Part shown: in pieces, positions 22,900 through 35,072 of the stretch
Position numbering within the stretch: position 1 is the stretch's first letter
Layout of the letters: each line of letters opens with the position of its first letter
Assembly: GCF_029784155.1 (NCBI RefSeq)
Contig: NC_073691.1
Coordinates: 63,108,822 to 63,172,821, forward strand
Length of the DNA stretch: 64,000 bases
Origin: Uranotaenia lowii
Taxonomy: Eukaryota; Arthropoda; Insecta; Diptera; Culicidae
Direction of reading: 5' to 3'
Made by a program: the position numbers and the translations under genes
The notes under the pieces: generated by a model
What the model saw: only the letters and a program-made list of their open reading frames with translations
Database searches by the model: none
What the model was told of the DNA's origin: nothing

Positions 22900-23860
22900 G
22901 GTCACCATGGGTGACCGAATCAGGGAAACTAATATCAACACTGATGAGTATACTGTCCAGATGCAGGTCATTCACAACCCACCCCGATGCACTATTTTTG
23001 AATCCTCACTATAAATTAACTTGGAAAATAAAATTTTATTCACATACACAAACAACCAGGAGAGTTGTTGAACGAGAGAGGAATAGCGGTCCTAAAAAAA
23101 CCCTTGTTCTCTTCTCCTCTGAAAACTGTAAATCGCAATGTTGGTCCAAGAATTGCCCTCGGATACACTTTCGATTTTGCAAATTTTGTGCTACCGAGCC
23201 AAATTGGCAGAAGCTGCCGATTTTGACGGAAAAGAGCGAAGAAAATAATCAAATAAAAACCCCACGGAAACACCTGCCTGCCCGGTTAAAAAAGCACAAA
23301 TCACTTTCCACTTTTTGGTGTGGCTCCAAAATTGTCGATTTTCTTTTGCCACTTTTCGCTGCCCATCAAGGGAGTGTTGTTTCCACTGATATTTTCATTT
23401 GCTTCACACACAATCACACTTGGTAGTTTTCTGGTTGAACTGGTTGTTTGGAACGTTCGTCGTCCTTCTACTGGGAAAATGCAATTTTCTTCATGCCAAC
23501 AGGGCAACGCACACACGGAACCATATACAAATACGTACATCCCAACCGACCTTTGGATGGGAAACTTTCACCAATATTGGCAGCCTGCAGCAAATCGAAT
23601 CATCCGAGTTCGGTTTCAAATTTTCACTGTCGATTGGCACGCACATTCCTGATGTGTTTGCTTTTTGTTTTTCGTTATGGTGGTCTTCTAATACTTGGTA
23701 TATCACCCCATTTCTTTGCCGCCATTGCCCTTCGTCATTCGCATTCCTTTTGGGCCTGCATGGACGACGATTCCGGCCAAATGATGGCCAAACACGGTGG
23801 CTGTGACAGATTACAAATAGGCGAGAAATTCTTGTTTTTTTTTTTATTCATATAGGTGAT
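22900..23860. other. GC-elevated block with open frames on both strands
   Basis: Frames of 110-171 codons are open on the plus strand and up to about 100 on the minus, in several overlapping registers. That fits lack of stop codons in balanced composition better than real coding. A minus-strand acceptor-like TCTGTCACAG|C at about 23805 opens a phase-2-compatible frame of roughly 100 codons, which would suit the host gene's exon phases, but no donor or conserved peptide supports it. Confidence 0.25.
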
Positions 23861-24296
23861 TTATTTAGTTGAAAAAAATTAGGTTTATAAAAATAAAGAA
23901 CTTTTATGAAAAAAAATTATTCCCGCAGAAAAATTTCAATAACATATTCTATAACGAGTTCTGGTTAAAAATCATAGCAGCTTTGAACTTAAGGAAAAAT
24001 TTCACAAGTGAGAAATCCAAATTTTTCGAAAAACCAGTATAGTTAGTTTTGCTCCGTTGTAAAGCTGGGCATTTTCTCTTTTATTGAAATACTTTCAACT
24101 CATTTTGAAGAAATTTTTTAATCAAATTTTAAGTTCAAAGTTCTTAACTCCTAAAACTTATGTTCAGACATTCATCGGACAATTGTGAATCCAATGTCAA
24201 CGCATGCATATATGGCAGAGTAATTTTGTCTGAACAGACGACAGCAGGATGAGCAGGATGTTTGAAATGTTAAATTTTTCATTTTTAGTTTGATTT

Positions 24297-24546
24297 CATA
24301 TGAGGTATAAGTGCATGAAAGGTTATTTCGAGAAAACACGCTTTAAAGTTGATGTGTTTGATCATTTTCCCAGTATTTTTCGAAAATTTGTATTTTGCTC
24401 TCGAACTTAAAAGTAGGTAAATAACATTCTAAAAATCTGAAAAAATCACCAAGTATATTTTGAAATGTGAAGGATTGTTTGGCATCATTAACTCAAAATC
24501 GACCATTTTGTCACTTATACCCCTTTGGCTCTGAAGGCCTCATATG
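24297..24546. mobile_element. Miniature element related to 5467-5726
   Basis: The ends are CATATGAGGTATAAGTGCA and, inverted, CATATGAGGCCTTCAGAGCC followed by AAAGGGGTATAAGTG. Same family as the element nested in the hAT copy at 4.8-6.6 kb; the left end has lost part of the GCCAAAGGGG segment. Confidence 0.55.
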
Positions 24547-24966
24547 TTAAATTTTTGTGCCGAATATTTTCTTTAAGAGACCGACATATATAATTTTGTT
24601 TTTTCTAGATAATTATTTCGAAAATGTACTGGAATACATCCACCATTTTCTTTTATTTATGAATAGCTTTTGTTTGCGTGAATGGAATCGAAAGAAATTT
24701 TCAGCTTAGTTAGTATTAAAGTAATGTTTACATGTGCAAAATTTGATGACAATTTGTCCAATGGTTTTTTAGGAAGCTCCCAAATAACTAAGAGATAGAC
24801 TACGAAATTTGTGCAACGTTGTGGAAAATGCAAAAAAAAATCCTAATTGTACTTTTTGAAATATATGGAAACCAATTATTTGATCATTTTTCGTGTCCCA
24901 ATCTAGCCCAATCTAAGCCTTTCGATTAGGATGTGGCCTAGAAGGTCTATTTATTCTGTTCGTTCA

Positions 24967-25227
24967 GGGGATTTTTTTCATTATCTGATGGGTTTGCGAC
25001 GGGGGTTTTCAGATCTTACCCAAAATTGAAAATTTGATTAATTTTCACGGCTTAAAAACACATGTGTTTTTGCAGATTTCTAAAATCCGAATCTTACTTT
25101 AAAAATAAAAATGTTAGAAATCTGAAAAAATACATGTGTTTTAAAGTGGTAAAAATGAACCATATTTTTAATTTTGAGGAAGATATAAAGACCCCCGGCG
25201 CAAATTGTCAGATAATAATATAATCCC
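24967..25227. mobile_element. Short palindromic relative of the 5.5-kb long-TIR element
   Basis: The two halves are near inverse copies: GGGGATTTTTTTCATTATCT and GACCCCCGGCGCAAATTGTC define the outer parts. The centre joins the arms at about 25095. It corresponds to the outer ~130 bases of each arm at 3053 and 8542. Flanking tetranucleotides TTCA and TTCC are compatible with a mutated 4-bp duplication. Confidence 0.7.
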
Positions 25228-26359
25228 TTCCAGCAGACAAAAAACAGGCTGGATTTTATATTTACAATATGATTGCCCAAACTGGCATAGGATGATTTTT
25301 GTAACATTTTTTATCAACAGAAAACTTCCCCGATTGATTTCTTAAGGTGACACAACGACTTTCTGAAATTTTAGATAGTCTTAAGAAAGCCATCTAGCCT
25401 AATCATTGGACAAAAATGGACAAAAATATATGAAACATGGTTTTCCGATGTACACAGATGTGCGATATACGGACATTAAAAAATTAAGCAAAGGGTTTTT
25501 ATAGTGTCTTATCGAAAAAAAGATTCAGAAAATGCAAAAATTAATATTTTGCCTAAAGATAATTTTCTGTGAGAATTTCCTAAAATTTAAAAGATTTATT
25601 TTGAAATCAGAAATATCTTTTAATGATTGTCGGAGAATTCTTCCAAGGTATGAAAATAATTTTACACAAAAAAACTATAAAATGACCAACTTAAAAATTT
25701 TAAGTGCAATCGCAGGATTTTCTTGTTGTTTGAAAATAGCCACAGGAGAATTACAAATCAACGTTGTAAGAGTTCAATTATTTCAAATCCATAGCATCTG
25801 AGTCCATTTCAAATAAGGGTAAACTGCAACCAAATTAAAGTAGATTAATTATTCTGAATTTTTTTTTGTATCAAGAACACTTTTTCTGTTCCTGGCATCA
25901 GAAAGATGCCAGCTGATCAGCATTGATAAGTGATTGGTGTCGTAACCTTTCTTTAATTTTCACAATTCTTCTTTTCACATAGCAAAGCATGAAACACTGA
26001 GAGAATATCGAGAGTGTATAATCATTTTCACCTAATATAATTTTCAAAGCAAACGAAATATAAATTTTCTTTTGTAATATTTATTGGCAACGTTATTCTC
26101 TACAATTGAGTATTTAAAATGTTTTTAAAGATGTTAACTATAATGAAAATTCCATATCATTAACCACTCTGCTCAAATCGTTATAACACTTTTCATTTAG
26201 ATTCTAACATTTCGATACCTGGATTGTAAATTAATTTTGCGAATTTGACTGAAACTTGTTATAGATTGGTGGCTCCAGAGAGCGCTGATTAAACACGATT
26301 CAGAAGGGAATAATGCAACCAATTATGCAAGGATCAATACCTGAATAAGTATAGGTAGG
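25228..26359. other. AT-rich sequence, little recognisable
   Basis: Contains only the GGTGGCTCCAGAGAG copy at 26268-26282. No exon or element ends seen. Confidence 0.4.
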
Positions 26360-26745
26360 TTGCCCTATGTTTTAAGCCCAAACCAATCCGGGCTTTTTTT
26401 TATCTAAAACCCCTGGCAAATCGGGGAATTTGATTTCAAAATTGTTGACCAAATATCCAGGCAATATCCGGGCAAATTTGGACAACACCCAGGAATTACT
26501 CAACATGTATGAAGAAAAAAAACTTGAAAAAAAATATTTTTTTCATCATAACTCATCGGCAGTTTTCAAATCGAATTTAAGGCTTTCAAAAACCTTTTCA
26601 TGATTATTTTTATAAAACTGGCTTAAAAAAAATAGTTTGGACGCATAAATAAAAACTATTACAACACAATGTGTTTTTTGTTTGTTTTGGCAAATAAAGT
26701 GTTTAAATCCGGGCAACCGGGCCGTACCGGACTTCACATAAAAAA
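26360..26745. repeat. Diverged copy of the CCGGGCAA-rich hAT-like miniature element
   Basis: It shares CCTGGCAAAT, CAATATCCGGGCAAATTTGG, CACCCAGGAATTACTC and GGCAACCGGGCCG with 20287-20765. Terminal repeats and target duplication are no longer clear. Confidence 0.6.
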
Positions 26746-26796
26746 TTGTGAAATAGTTCATATGACATATCTTTATTAATATTTTAATAGTTTCCT

Positions 26797-27230
26797 TAAC
26801 TAGCTTAGTTTAGCTTAGCTTGGTCGCCTACTCATATCCACCTTAAATCACTAAACCCGAAATGCTTCATAAACAGTTCCTCAACATATTCATTTTTGTT
26901 ATACTTTTTTAAATTATGTTTTTGTTTTCAATTTATTCATTTCTAGTTCTATGATTGCTGGCGTAGCTGTGTATGTAGAACAAGTTACACATCGCCAATA
27001 GTTGCTGCTCCGTGATTGATCGAGGCCATCAATTTTGTTCACGGCCCAATAGAATGCAGCTTGTGATTAACAATTCATTCTCAATGCCTAAAACTCATAC
27101 TCTCCTTTCGGAAATGATCAATAACGGCGCCGGCCACGTCTTAGTAGTCAGAGGGGATAAAAGGAAGGAATGTCAGTAAGATACTCTACAGGCTCCAAGT
27201 GTAACCTTTTGTTCCCACATATCCCAGAAG
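26797..27230 (-). repeat. Dispersed repeat with GCTAA tail, copy 2 (inverted)
   Basis: Reverse-complement relative of 16750-17205, sharing ATAACGGCGCCGGCCACGTC, CCGTGATTGATCGAGGCCAT and AGCTTAGTTTAGCTTAGCTT. Roughly 70-80 percent alike by eye. Confidence 0.6.
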
Positions 27231-28198
27231 TAATTTTGATATATCCTGAAACAGAGGTAAGCTACAGTTGCCAACTATTTTTTTTTCTTTTTGATAGGAG
27301 TTTAAGTTGCCAACTATGGAAATCCTAATCCATATTTAAGTATCCAAGGAAGGGGTTGAGAAGTTAGGGAAAGGCAAGATCAGGATCCATTTTGGTAAAT
27401 GATGCGACCATTAGTTTGTCCTACACCTTCTATGCTCCTAGATATTTCCTGAAGAAACTCCTTGCCTGTTTCTGTTATCCTTGTCCGATTCCCTAATTTA
27501 TAGAACGGAAGCTGAGATTTAACTCAACTCAACAATTATTCAAATATAAAAAAATACTTAACGAGTTTATTGGAGTTTGAGAATTATAAAAACATCTTTT
27601 TATGATAAACATTTTTCAATACCTTGATTTCAATTTGAAACTAAAAGCGATACTATAAATTTAGTGATATTGTTCTCATGTGTTGACTGTTGAATATAAA
27701 ACCGTTCAATAAATTATTGAATTTGTTTTTATTGTTTGCCTCATAGCAATCAAATTTTATTAGTATTTGAGAAAAACTCTTAGTAAAAATTAAATAGAAG
27801 TTAATATCGAACCAATATTGAAATAAGTTAGAAAGTTTCAAAATAGATGTTGTAAAGAAAGAATAAAACATACAATTAATGCTTTGTTTTTCTTCTAAAT
27901 TCATATCCAAGTTTTTAATCTGGGATAAATTTCTCAAAAGCTTGTTTTTTCATCTGGTATCAAGTGATATAAACTACCTGAGTAACCAAAACGCATTTCT
28001 CGGAAGGTTTAAAAGAAATTAGAGATGAACAGTAAAGTAAAATCGTCTTATTTGAAAAAAATATATAGAAGATTTTCAAATTTAAACTGAACAAAACTTA
28101 AATTTGTGTTAAATCTTTAAAAAATCGCCGTTCGCACGGCCAAAGTGGAACTAAAACGCTGACAAACATGGAAAAGTAAATTAAAGGAACGAACTCAC
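27231..28198. other. AT-rich intron sequence
   Basis: No repeats or exons recognised. It adjoins the donor of the 28285-28199 exon. Confidence 0.4.
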
Positions 28199-28285
28199 CG
28201 AGAATGCCAATCATAGATGAAGAGGAGTCCGCGGTTCACCAGAAATGCTGTTTGAAGCTTTTTATCCGAAAGTTCGTTTCCGTTG
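28199..28285 (-). CDS. 87-base cassette-type exon of the unidentified host gene
   Basis: The minus strand has acceptor ATTTATCCAATCAAG|C and donor CG|GTGAGT. The exon reads one base, then NGNELSDKKLQTAFLVNRGL followed by LFIYDWHS, then two bases. Its length (87) is divisible by three and both borders are phase 2, so it can be included or skipped without changing frame. Upstream it fits the AG-ending exon at 57320, and downstream the C-starting exon at 9549. The acceptor's pyrimidine tract is poor, which may mean regulated inclusion or a wrong border. A 5'-truncated LINE begins within about 50 bases upstream of the acceptor on the exon's intron side. Function unknown. Confidence 0.5.
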
Positions 28286-28642
28286 CTTGATTGGATAAAT
28301 TACAAAGTTTCAGGCAATTTTCCTGATTTTCCCTTGTAAATGAACGAGGCGTAAATAGAAAAATTACCAATAATTGGTACTCTAGTAGCCTTCGCCTGTT
28401 GAAAAGAAGAAGAGATGAACTGTACAGCCAGTTTCTTCGGCAGAAATGTGAGAGAAATTGGCTGAGGTACAAAGTTGCGCGAAATGAATACTCTCAGAAA
28501 ATAAAAGAAGCCAAAAATCTATCAGTTCAACAAGAACAGAAACGACGGAAAACTCTTATGGAAAACGATTAAACGTTTAGTCAACCCAGGTGGTGTAAAA
28601 CTTGAATCAGTACGTTTCAATGGTGTTGAAACTACTAACGAA

Positions 28643-28848
28643 TTGGAAATTGCAGAAAAATTCAATAATTATTTCGTAGACAGTGTCATGCAAATTCATG
28701 ATAGTATACCTGCAGGTTCAAATATCAGCTTAGGACAAATAGATTACAATGGTCGAAACTGGAGCTCCTTCGAAAGCGTTACTGTTCAAGAATTTTTTGA
28801 AATAGTAAAAAATCTGAAATCTACAGCGGGCATCGACAATGTATCACT
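28643..28848 (+). pseudogene. LINE ORF2 part, before the hAT insertion
   Basis: The 69 intact residues include EIAEKFNNYFVDSV and TVQEFFEIVKNLKSTAGIDN. The STAGIDNVSL phrase is the start of the RT fingers region (usually K-S-S/T-G-x-D). The reading frame would run straight on into AGAGTTTTTAAGGAC at 29957 if the hAT element and one copy of its duplication were absent. Confidence 0.75.
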
Positions 28849-29948
28849 CAGGGTGGATTTGATTTAAATCAAAGTGATTTAAATCATGATTTAAATCACG
28901 ATTTAAATCACTTGATTTTGATCAGTGATTTAAATCAAAGTTTCTCAGTGAAAAAATACCTGAAATTCAGTGATTATGAAATGGTTTTTTTCATTTTTCC
29001 ACGGTTTTAAGCATCGAAGCATCCCCTCGGGAATTAAGAATTGATTTTTTTTCTTGCTCCTTGTGATATTCCGAAAGTTGTGATTGATGTCGAATGCTTG
29101 TCCACGTAGCAGGAGGTTGGAGTTTGGATAATGTGCACGTGGACATACTTCATAAATTTTACTCAAATTTAATTCAATAAATACATTTTGATATGAAGTT
29201 GGCATTGACAAACAATGTCCGCTCAAGTATGCTCAAAATAATTTTTGGTCATTTCTTTCAATCAAACTGAAGTAAATTTTCTTTTCTTTTTTTTTAATAA
29301 AGTCATCTGATTTTTCATGTTTTTGCTTAAATTTCAACGCTCAACTTTTTTAAAAGTGTTGTATTAGAATTTATTCTATTTGTTTGATTTTCTGATTTCT
29401 CTGAACCAAGATAAAAAGAAGGCTGATTGAGTGCTAAATTCTAACTCGTAGTACCTTTAAAAAGTGTTTGGTGAATTTCGATAATATTTTCATTCAGTAA
29501 AGAAATTGCTCATTTGTTCATGAAATTAACCATTTTAATTTAAAGAGCTTTAAAAATTGTATTCTAACTATAAAATTAGACGAGGACAGTAGAAAACATG
29601 CATTACAAAGGAGTAAGCTTACAAAGAAATTTAGCAAAATTTTCCAAGACAACCGTCAACCGTTTCAAGTCGTAGATACAAAGTCGAATCGAAGCGGATT
29701 TAGTTTGAAAAGCATTGGTCTTTGATGAATGTTGAAAATCATGAATCATGAATGTTACACTCATACAGCCTGAAAAACACATGACAGAGATCCTTCGGAT
29801 GCCAAAATATTTTCCTCAAATGCAATTTATAGAACAAATTCTATTTAAATAAAAAAAATCTGATTTAAATAAAAAAAATCCGATTTAAATAAAAAAAATC
29901 TGATTTTTTTATTTTTTTTGAAAAAATCATTGATTTTTATCCACCCTG
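28849..29948. mobile_element. 1.1-kb hAT element inserted in the LINE
   Basis: The ends are CAGGGTGGAT and ATCCACCCTG, flanked by an exact 8-bp duplication GTATCACT (28841-28848, 29949-29956). Subterminal regions are filled with TGATTTAAATC-type palindromes (left) and TCTGATTTAAATAAAAAAAA-type repeats (right). No hAT transposase was recognised; a 93-residue minus-strand frame (29226-28945) shows no motif. Younger than the LINE it interrupts. Confidence 0.85.
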
Positions 29949-29999
29949 GTATCACTAAGAGTTTTTAAGGACTATTTAACAATACTTGCAAATCCATTA

Positions 30000-31400
30000 T
30001 TGGAAATTATAAACACTAGTCTGCAATTAGGTACTATGCCGAGTACATGGAAATTTTCAACCGTGGTTCCTGTACCAAAACAGCCCAATGTACGCGAATC
30101 AACCTTATTCAGACCTATTAACATGTTAGAGTTACAAGAAAAAATGCTAGAATTAGCAGTCAAACGGCAATTGCTACAGTTCATTGAGTCGGAAAAAAAT
30201 TTGATTGAGGAACAATCTGGATTCAGGAAACAACATTTCACGGAAACAGCGGTAAATTCGATACTTCAAAAATGGAAAGAGAATGTTGAAAATGGGAATC
30301 ACACAGTCGCCGTTTTCCTCGACTTTAAGAGAGCGTTTGAAAGGATTGATCGACTGAAACTGTTGGATGTGTTAGCAAGAATTGGATTAAGTGGCATGGT
30401 CTTAAACTGGTTCAAAAGTTACTTGGAAAATAGAATGCAACGGACAAAGTTTAGCTCGTCTTACTCTCAGTTTAAAGAAAATGAGTTGGGTGTCCCTCAA
30501 GGAAGTGTCCTAGGGCCAATTCTTGTTATCTTATACATCAACGACTTGAAAATGTGCCTACAACACGGCCACCTTAAACTGTTTGCTGATGATTCAGTGT
30601 CTTATTGGACAGGTAAAAACTTAGAACTCATAATGCATGAAGCAAATGCTAATTTGGAAAACATTACTGAGTTTCTGAAACAACGGAAATTATGCTTGAA
30701 TGTCGATAAAACCAACTGGATGATTAAAGGCAATCGCAAAATTGTGAATTGCCCAAATCTTATTGGGGGATGTGTAATCGAAAGAGTACGTCAAATAAAA
30801 TATCTAGGAGTGCAAGTTGATGATAAGCTAAACTTCATAGAGCATGTGGACTATACAATCAAAAAAATTGCCAAAAAATATGGTGTACTTTGCCGGATAA
30901 ACAGATATTTGAATTTCTGGTCAAAAATCATTTACGTGAAGTCGGTTATCATGCCACATTTTGATTATTGTTCTACAATTCTACTTCATGCTTCAGATAC
31001 ACAAATAAAGCGATTGCAGAAAATCCAAAATAAAATTATGAGAATTGTGATACGTTGCAACCGATACACACCTAGTGCTCTTATGCTCGACATGCTTAAA
31101 TGGTTATCTGTGAAACAACGCATTGCTTATAACAGCCTGATGTTTGTCCATAAAATGAAAAAAAGAATGTTACCTTCATATTTGGCTCGAGATCTACAGT
31201 TCGGAAACGATATTCACAGTTATAATACGAAAATATTTGGTGATTTTAGACTACCAACTGCTAAAAAAGAAATGACAAAACTATCTATATTCTACAACGG
31301 CTTGAAGATGTATAATAACCTGCCGCAAGACATCAAAGATAATTCGAATATGAACAGCTTCAAAAGAATGGCAACACTATATGTGAAGAGAACCTTTTAA
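30000..31400 (+). CDS. Reverse transcriptase of a CR1/jockey-like LINE
   Basis: A 466-residue open frame covering the RT palm and thumb and the C-terminal segment. Seen motifs: FRPINMLE (about 38-45); VFLDFKRAFERID with the first catalytic aspartate (D108); GVPQGSVLGP (164-173); LKLFADD (192-198), where FADD replaces the more usual YADD and still supplies both aspartates; and LGVQVDDKLNF further on. The tail has the family's IMPHFDYCSTILLH and QKIQNKIMRIVIRCNRYTP block. The start Met at 30000 is internal to the domain; the natural frame begins before the hAT insertion. It copies LINE RNA at the target nick. This half is free of stops, so decay is recent, but the element is broken. Confidence 0.9.
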   Translation: MEIINTSLQLGTMPSTWKFSTVVPVPKQPNVRESTLFRPINMLELQEKMLELAVKRQLLQFIESEKNLIEEQSGFRKQHFTETAVNSILQKWKENVENGNHTVAVFLDFKRAFERIDRLKLLDVLARIGLSGMVLNWFKSYLENRMQRTKFSSSYSQFKENELGVPQGSVLGPILVILYINDLKMCLQHGHLKLFADDSVSYWTGKNLELIMHEANANLENITEFLKQRKLCLNVDKTNWMIKGNRKIVNCPNLIGGCVIERVRQIKYLGVQVDDKLNFIEHVDYTIKKIAKKYGVLCRINRYLNFWSKIIYVKSVIMPHFDYCSTILLHASDTQIKRLQKIQNKIMRIVIRCNRYTPSALMLDMLKWLSVKQRIAYNSLMFVHKMKKRMLPSYLARDLQFGNDIHSYNTKIFGDFRLPTAKKEMTKLSIFYNGLKMYNNLPQDIKDNSNMNSFKRMATLYVKRTF

Positions 31401-33840
31401 CATAAGCAAGAATCCTAAATGGGATCTTTATAATGTGATGGCAATCTGATGCGTTATCAGACATAGAATATGTACAGTGATGGACATACGCGGGAGTTGA
31501 TAAGACGACCAAGTAGTACAGAAAATGACAAAGAAATGTATAAACAAATATCCAAAGGATAAATTGTCCCTTCCAGATGCGTATGGGGTGGAGGGAGGAC
31601 CCAAATGGGCCTCATGGGACCATCACGAAAAAAAAAACTTTGAAATTCGCTTCAATTTTTTAATGACAGAAAAAACGCGTCCTCTTCGCGGCCACAGCCA
31701 ACTTCCTTCCCTAAACTAAAGTAGCTAGGAAAAAACTTTTAACCGAACCATAGTACTTTGAAATATACAAAGTAGGCTATTCCTCTCTTTTTAAAAGTAT
31801 TAGTAAGAGGCCTCAAAAACAGGTATGTAAAATCCTGGAAAATGTGTAAAATTTTGAAAATATATTTTTTTTTTAAACAGACAAGCATTAAAATTATGAA
31901 AAAATGCACTGATGCATTTTAATCCAACGAACAATATGTGGCTTTTCGACACAACTAAAATTAATATGCAATGAGCTTTTTTGTATTTAAAATCAACAAA
32001 ATTTTGTGATACTTTTATTTTATGTAACCTTTTTTCTTGGGCGATTTGATAAAATTTAAACAAATAGACTTTTCATCACAAAAATATGTACAAGGTTAGA
32101 TCATTTATCAAATTTTCAACATAGACTGAAGAAAATATGACATTGCTTGCTATCAACAAAGATATACAACGATGGTTTTTTTGAATGCTCATTATTATGG
32201 TTCAGATTCAAAAATCCAATGCAAAAAAAAACGATGAGCCTGAAGAATCAATTTTTAATCTGAACCCCTTTTCAAAAAATCGGATGGCTATTAATTTCTT
32301 TTAATAATTTGGTTGCCATATATAAAACTGCCAAATTATTATAACTACATTCGTTGGTATTCAAGCATGCTGAGTACATACACGGAGCTTTCAAGTGAGG
32401 TTAAGCGCACCTATTATTTTCCATGTTCTATAGAACTGAACGAACTGAATTTTGAAGAGATGAACAGTTATCATTGAGTTGGTTCGAGTTGTTTTTTTTT
32501 TCATCAATCATATTAGCATTGATGAGTTTTTAAGATGAGTTCAAAAGAAACCCTGGTAAGGTGAGAAACCTCTGTATAAGAGCAATAGTATTATTAAGTT
32601 GCACTCTCGCTAATCCAGATTCGACTGTATTTACAATTTTTAATTCATGCCAGAGAACAAACTTTTGTTAAGATGACCTGTAAAAATCTTATAAAAAAGT
32701 TAAAAAGTCTAAAAACTGATTGTATCAGTAACTGTGAGAGTACTAAAATAATTTTTGAACTTTGTATGTACGTCATCTTTAATGAAGTTTGTTTCTTATT
32801 GTTAAGGCAAAGTACCTACCATCTGAAAAAAAGACGGCTATGAAAAAAATAGTGTTAATTTTAATATTTTGAAAATCTGAAAGGCTCTAGTTAAGCTCTT
32901 TAATTATAATAATGTTTTCTCACCATAAAAGAAGAATTATGAATGATGATTATAGATATAAACGAAATCCTATATTTTTGAAACTTGAATAGTTCTGTCT
33001 GAAATGAATACATTTTTAAGATTTTTACTTTATAGATATGTATTTCTATTTTCGACAAAACATGAGGTAACCCTGTCATGCCTTTTAGAACTAATAATTC
33101 ACTGCGGAAAATTTTGGTGTAGTGAATCAAAATGAGATATTATGAATAAAAGGCAAAACAAATCACTTTAAAGAAAAATCACTTGAAGGTGAACTTCTAT
33201 CCACTTCACCCAAATTAAAAACGGTTCAACAGACCAAAATAATAAAAAAATTAACGCTCATGAAATAAAAAAAAGTTACTTTAACTTTAAAGAGTTGAAT
33301 CTTTTATAAAATCGAGATCGTTAAGCGTCTGTATAACTTAAAATTCCAATAATTAAAGAATCAGTAGAACGATAAAAGTTCGATTAGCATCATTCCTTCT
33401 TTTTTTAAACAAATTGTGTACTTTCTAAAATATATTCAAAGATAGTTCAGTTTCCTCGAATAGCAATAAACACATTTTTGTGCTTCCATCCCTTATTTGT
33501 AAAATTGTTTTGCAAACATAAAATTATGTAAGTATCATTTTTATGGAAGCCTCTCTACCTTTGCAGTAAAGAGAAAGGATCTTAAACAATCATATGACCT
33601 TCCGACTTCAAAATCTTTAATTTGCCAAGCTTTATTTTGGCAATTTTTCTTGTGATAATTGGTAATATTTGAATTTCTTTATCTGTGAAGAAATTAATAT
33701 TTAACTAAGTCTTAAATAAGTTGAAAATATGCATGTAGAAGATCGGTTATTAGTCATTGTATTGTTTGTAAGGCTTTTGAAGATAGAATTTTCTTTTTAA
33801 CTTTTCCTGAAACTTATAATATTTTTCCCGTTTGAAATCG
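31401..33840. other. AT-rich sequence after the LINE
   Basis: The first ~300 bases may be LINE 3' untranslated region. Nothing else recognised up to the GC-richer block at 33.85 kb. Confidence 0.4.
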
Positions 33841-33849
33841 ACATGAACC

Positions 33850-35065
33850 ACCGTGCTAGTGTATCGCTGTCGAAATATTCACAATCACGAAAATCGGTCG
33901 TGCGCACGTTGTATCTCTCTAAGTAGCAACTCTAGCTAGAACGAACCACCGCGCCTTTTCGGTTTTCGGATGTATGTGGAAAGGACGGAAAATGCAGAGG
34001 AAAACCTCGCTAAACAGAACGATTAGGCCAACATTCAGCAAATAATCTTCGCTCGCTCACATGCTGCTGCTGCTGGCTGGTTCACTTTCTATTTAGTGTT
34101 TCTCTAGTGTTATTTATATTTTTAGAACCCCCTCGCGTCGTCGTTCGCGTATCTAATGTTTTGGATTCGCGACTGACTGCTGTCCCGGTGTTTGACAGTG
34201 GCCTTCCTTTTTCGTCCCAGCCCCGGTTTTTTTTTATTCGGTCTCGCTTGGCCCAGCTCGATTTCGGTTTCGATCAAAACTCCCCCTCCTCTTGGCACTT
34301 TTTTCAGTGAATCACAACTTTCCCCCTTAGGGGTCGCACGCAAATTGGATTATCGGTTTTTCGAATGTGTTGTTTTCTTCTTTGTGTTCTCATTGGCACG
34401 CGTACTGTTACACCGTTTTTCCCCTGACTTTGTTTGTGTGTGCGCTCATTTTGGGGGTTGAATGCGAGTCAGGCGCAGCGATTTTTTTTCTTGGGAATTT
34501 GCGAATTTCGTTTTTCCCTTTTTTAAATTATCACAAAGAAAACACTATTCGGAGCTAGGTTGCATCGTAAAAATACTGAATTTTTCACTGAATAGAACTG
34601 AATGACGCTTTTGCTTAGCTTGTTGAGTAATTTTTGGGTGAAGCACTCCACAAAATCGATAAGTTTTTCTTCTGTCAATGCAATGAATGGACATCAGGCT
34701 TCACTTTTCATTCGAACTTTGTTAGTTTTCAATGAGCTCAGCAGGATGTTAGCACTGTAATCGCTTCCTACTTCCGGAACGTTTCAACTTGATTAGCTTA
34801 GGGTACAATTATCCAATTTCCACATGATTCCAATGATTTCTAGGCACGAATTTTGAACACTTCATTACTAACACCAAGTTACCGAGTGGGAAATCGTGAC
34901 CGAGCCAAAGTTAGGTTGCACGAATTATTTCAGCAAACAAGTGACAAGTTGCAAAAACCGACAACGACGACGACGATCGAAGGAACGGAACTGAGTGACC
35001 GATTCAGTTGCGATGGGCCGTTTCGGTAGAGTTTTCTCTAGCCAGTGTAGTTAGCTAGAATTTGA
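33850..35065 (-). promoter_or_regulatory. GC-elevated block, candidate promoter/5' leader region
   Basis: Clearly less AT-rich than its flanks, with CTGCTGCTGCTGG near 34062 and CGACGACGACG near 34965. On the minus strand TCGGTCACTCAGTTCCGTTC contains an arthropod initiator-like TCAGTT. Before insertion of the miniature element at 35073 it was continuous with the 36.0-37.2 kb block, so it may instead be upstream sequence of the nested plus-strand gene. No TATA or splice donor was fixed. Confidence 0.3.
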
Positions 35066-35072
35066 TGACATA

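Larger units (their letters stand above)
28310..31400 (+). mobile_element. 5'-truncated CR1/jockey-like LINE, split by a hAT element
   Basis: Begins in the linker between endonuclease and reverse transcriptase: RRRDELYSQFLRQKCERNWL followed by RYKVARNEY, typical of jockey/CR1-type ORF2. There is a frameshift near 28535. The frame resumes through LLWKTIKRLVNPGG and EIAEKFNNYFVDSV (28643-28848), is interrupted by a hAT element at 28849-29948, and continues to 31400. The endonuclease is missing here. No clear poly-A or short 3' repeat was seen just after the stop. The insertion is in opposite orientation to the host gene. Confidence 0.8.

Noticed and set aside
23320..23855. Overlapping plus-strand frames of 110-135 codons as a gene
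   Set aside because: Several registers and both strands are open at once in balanced composition; no splice sites, domain or start context tie one to a gene.
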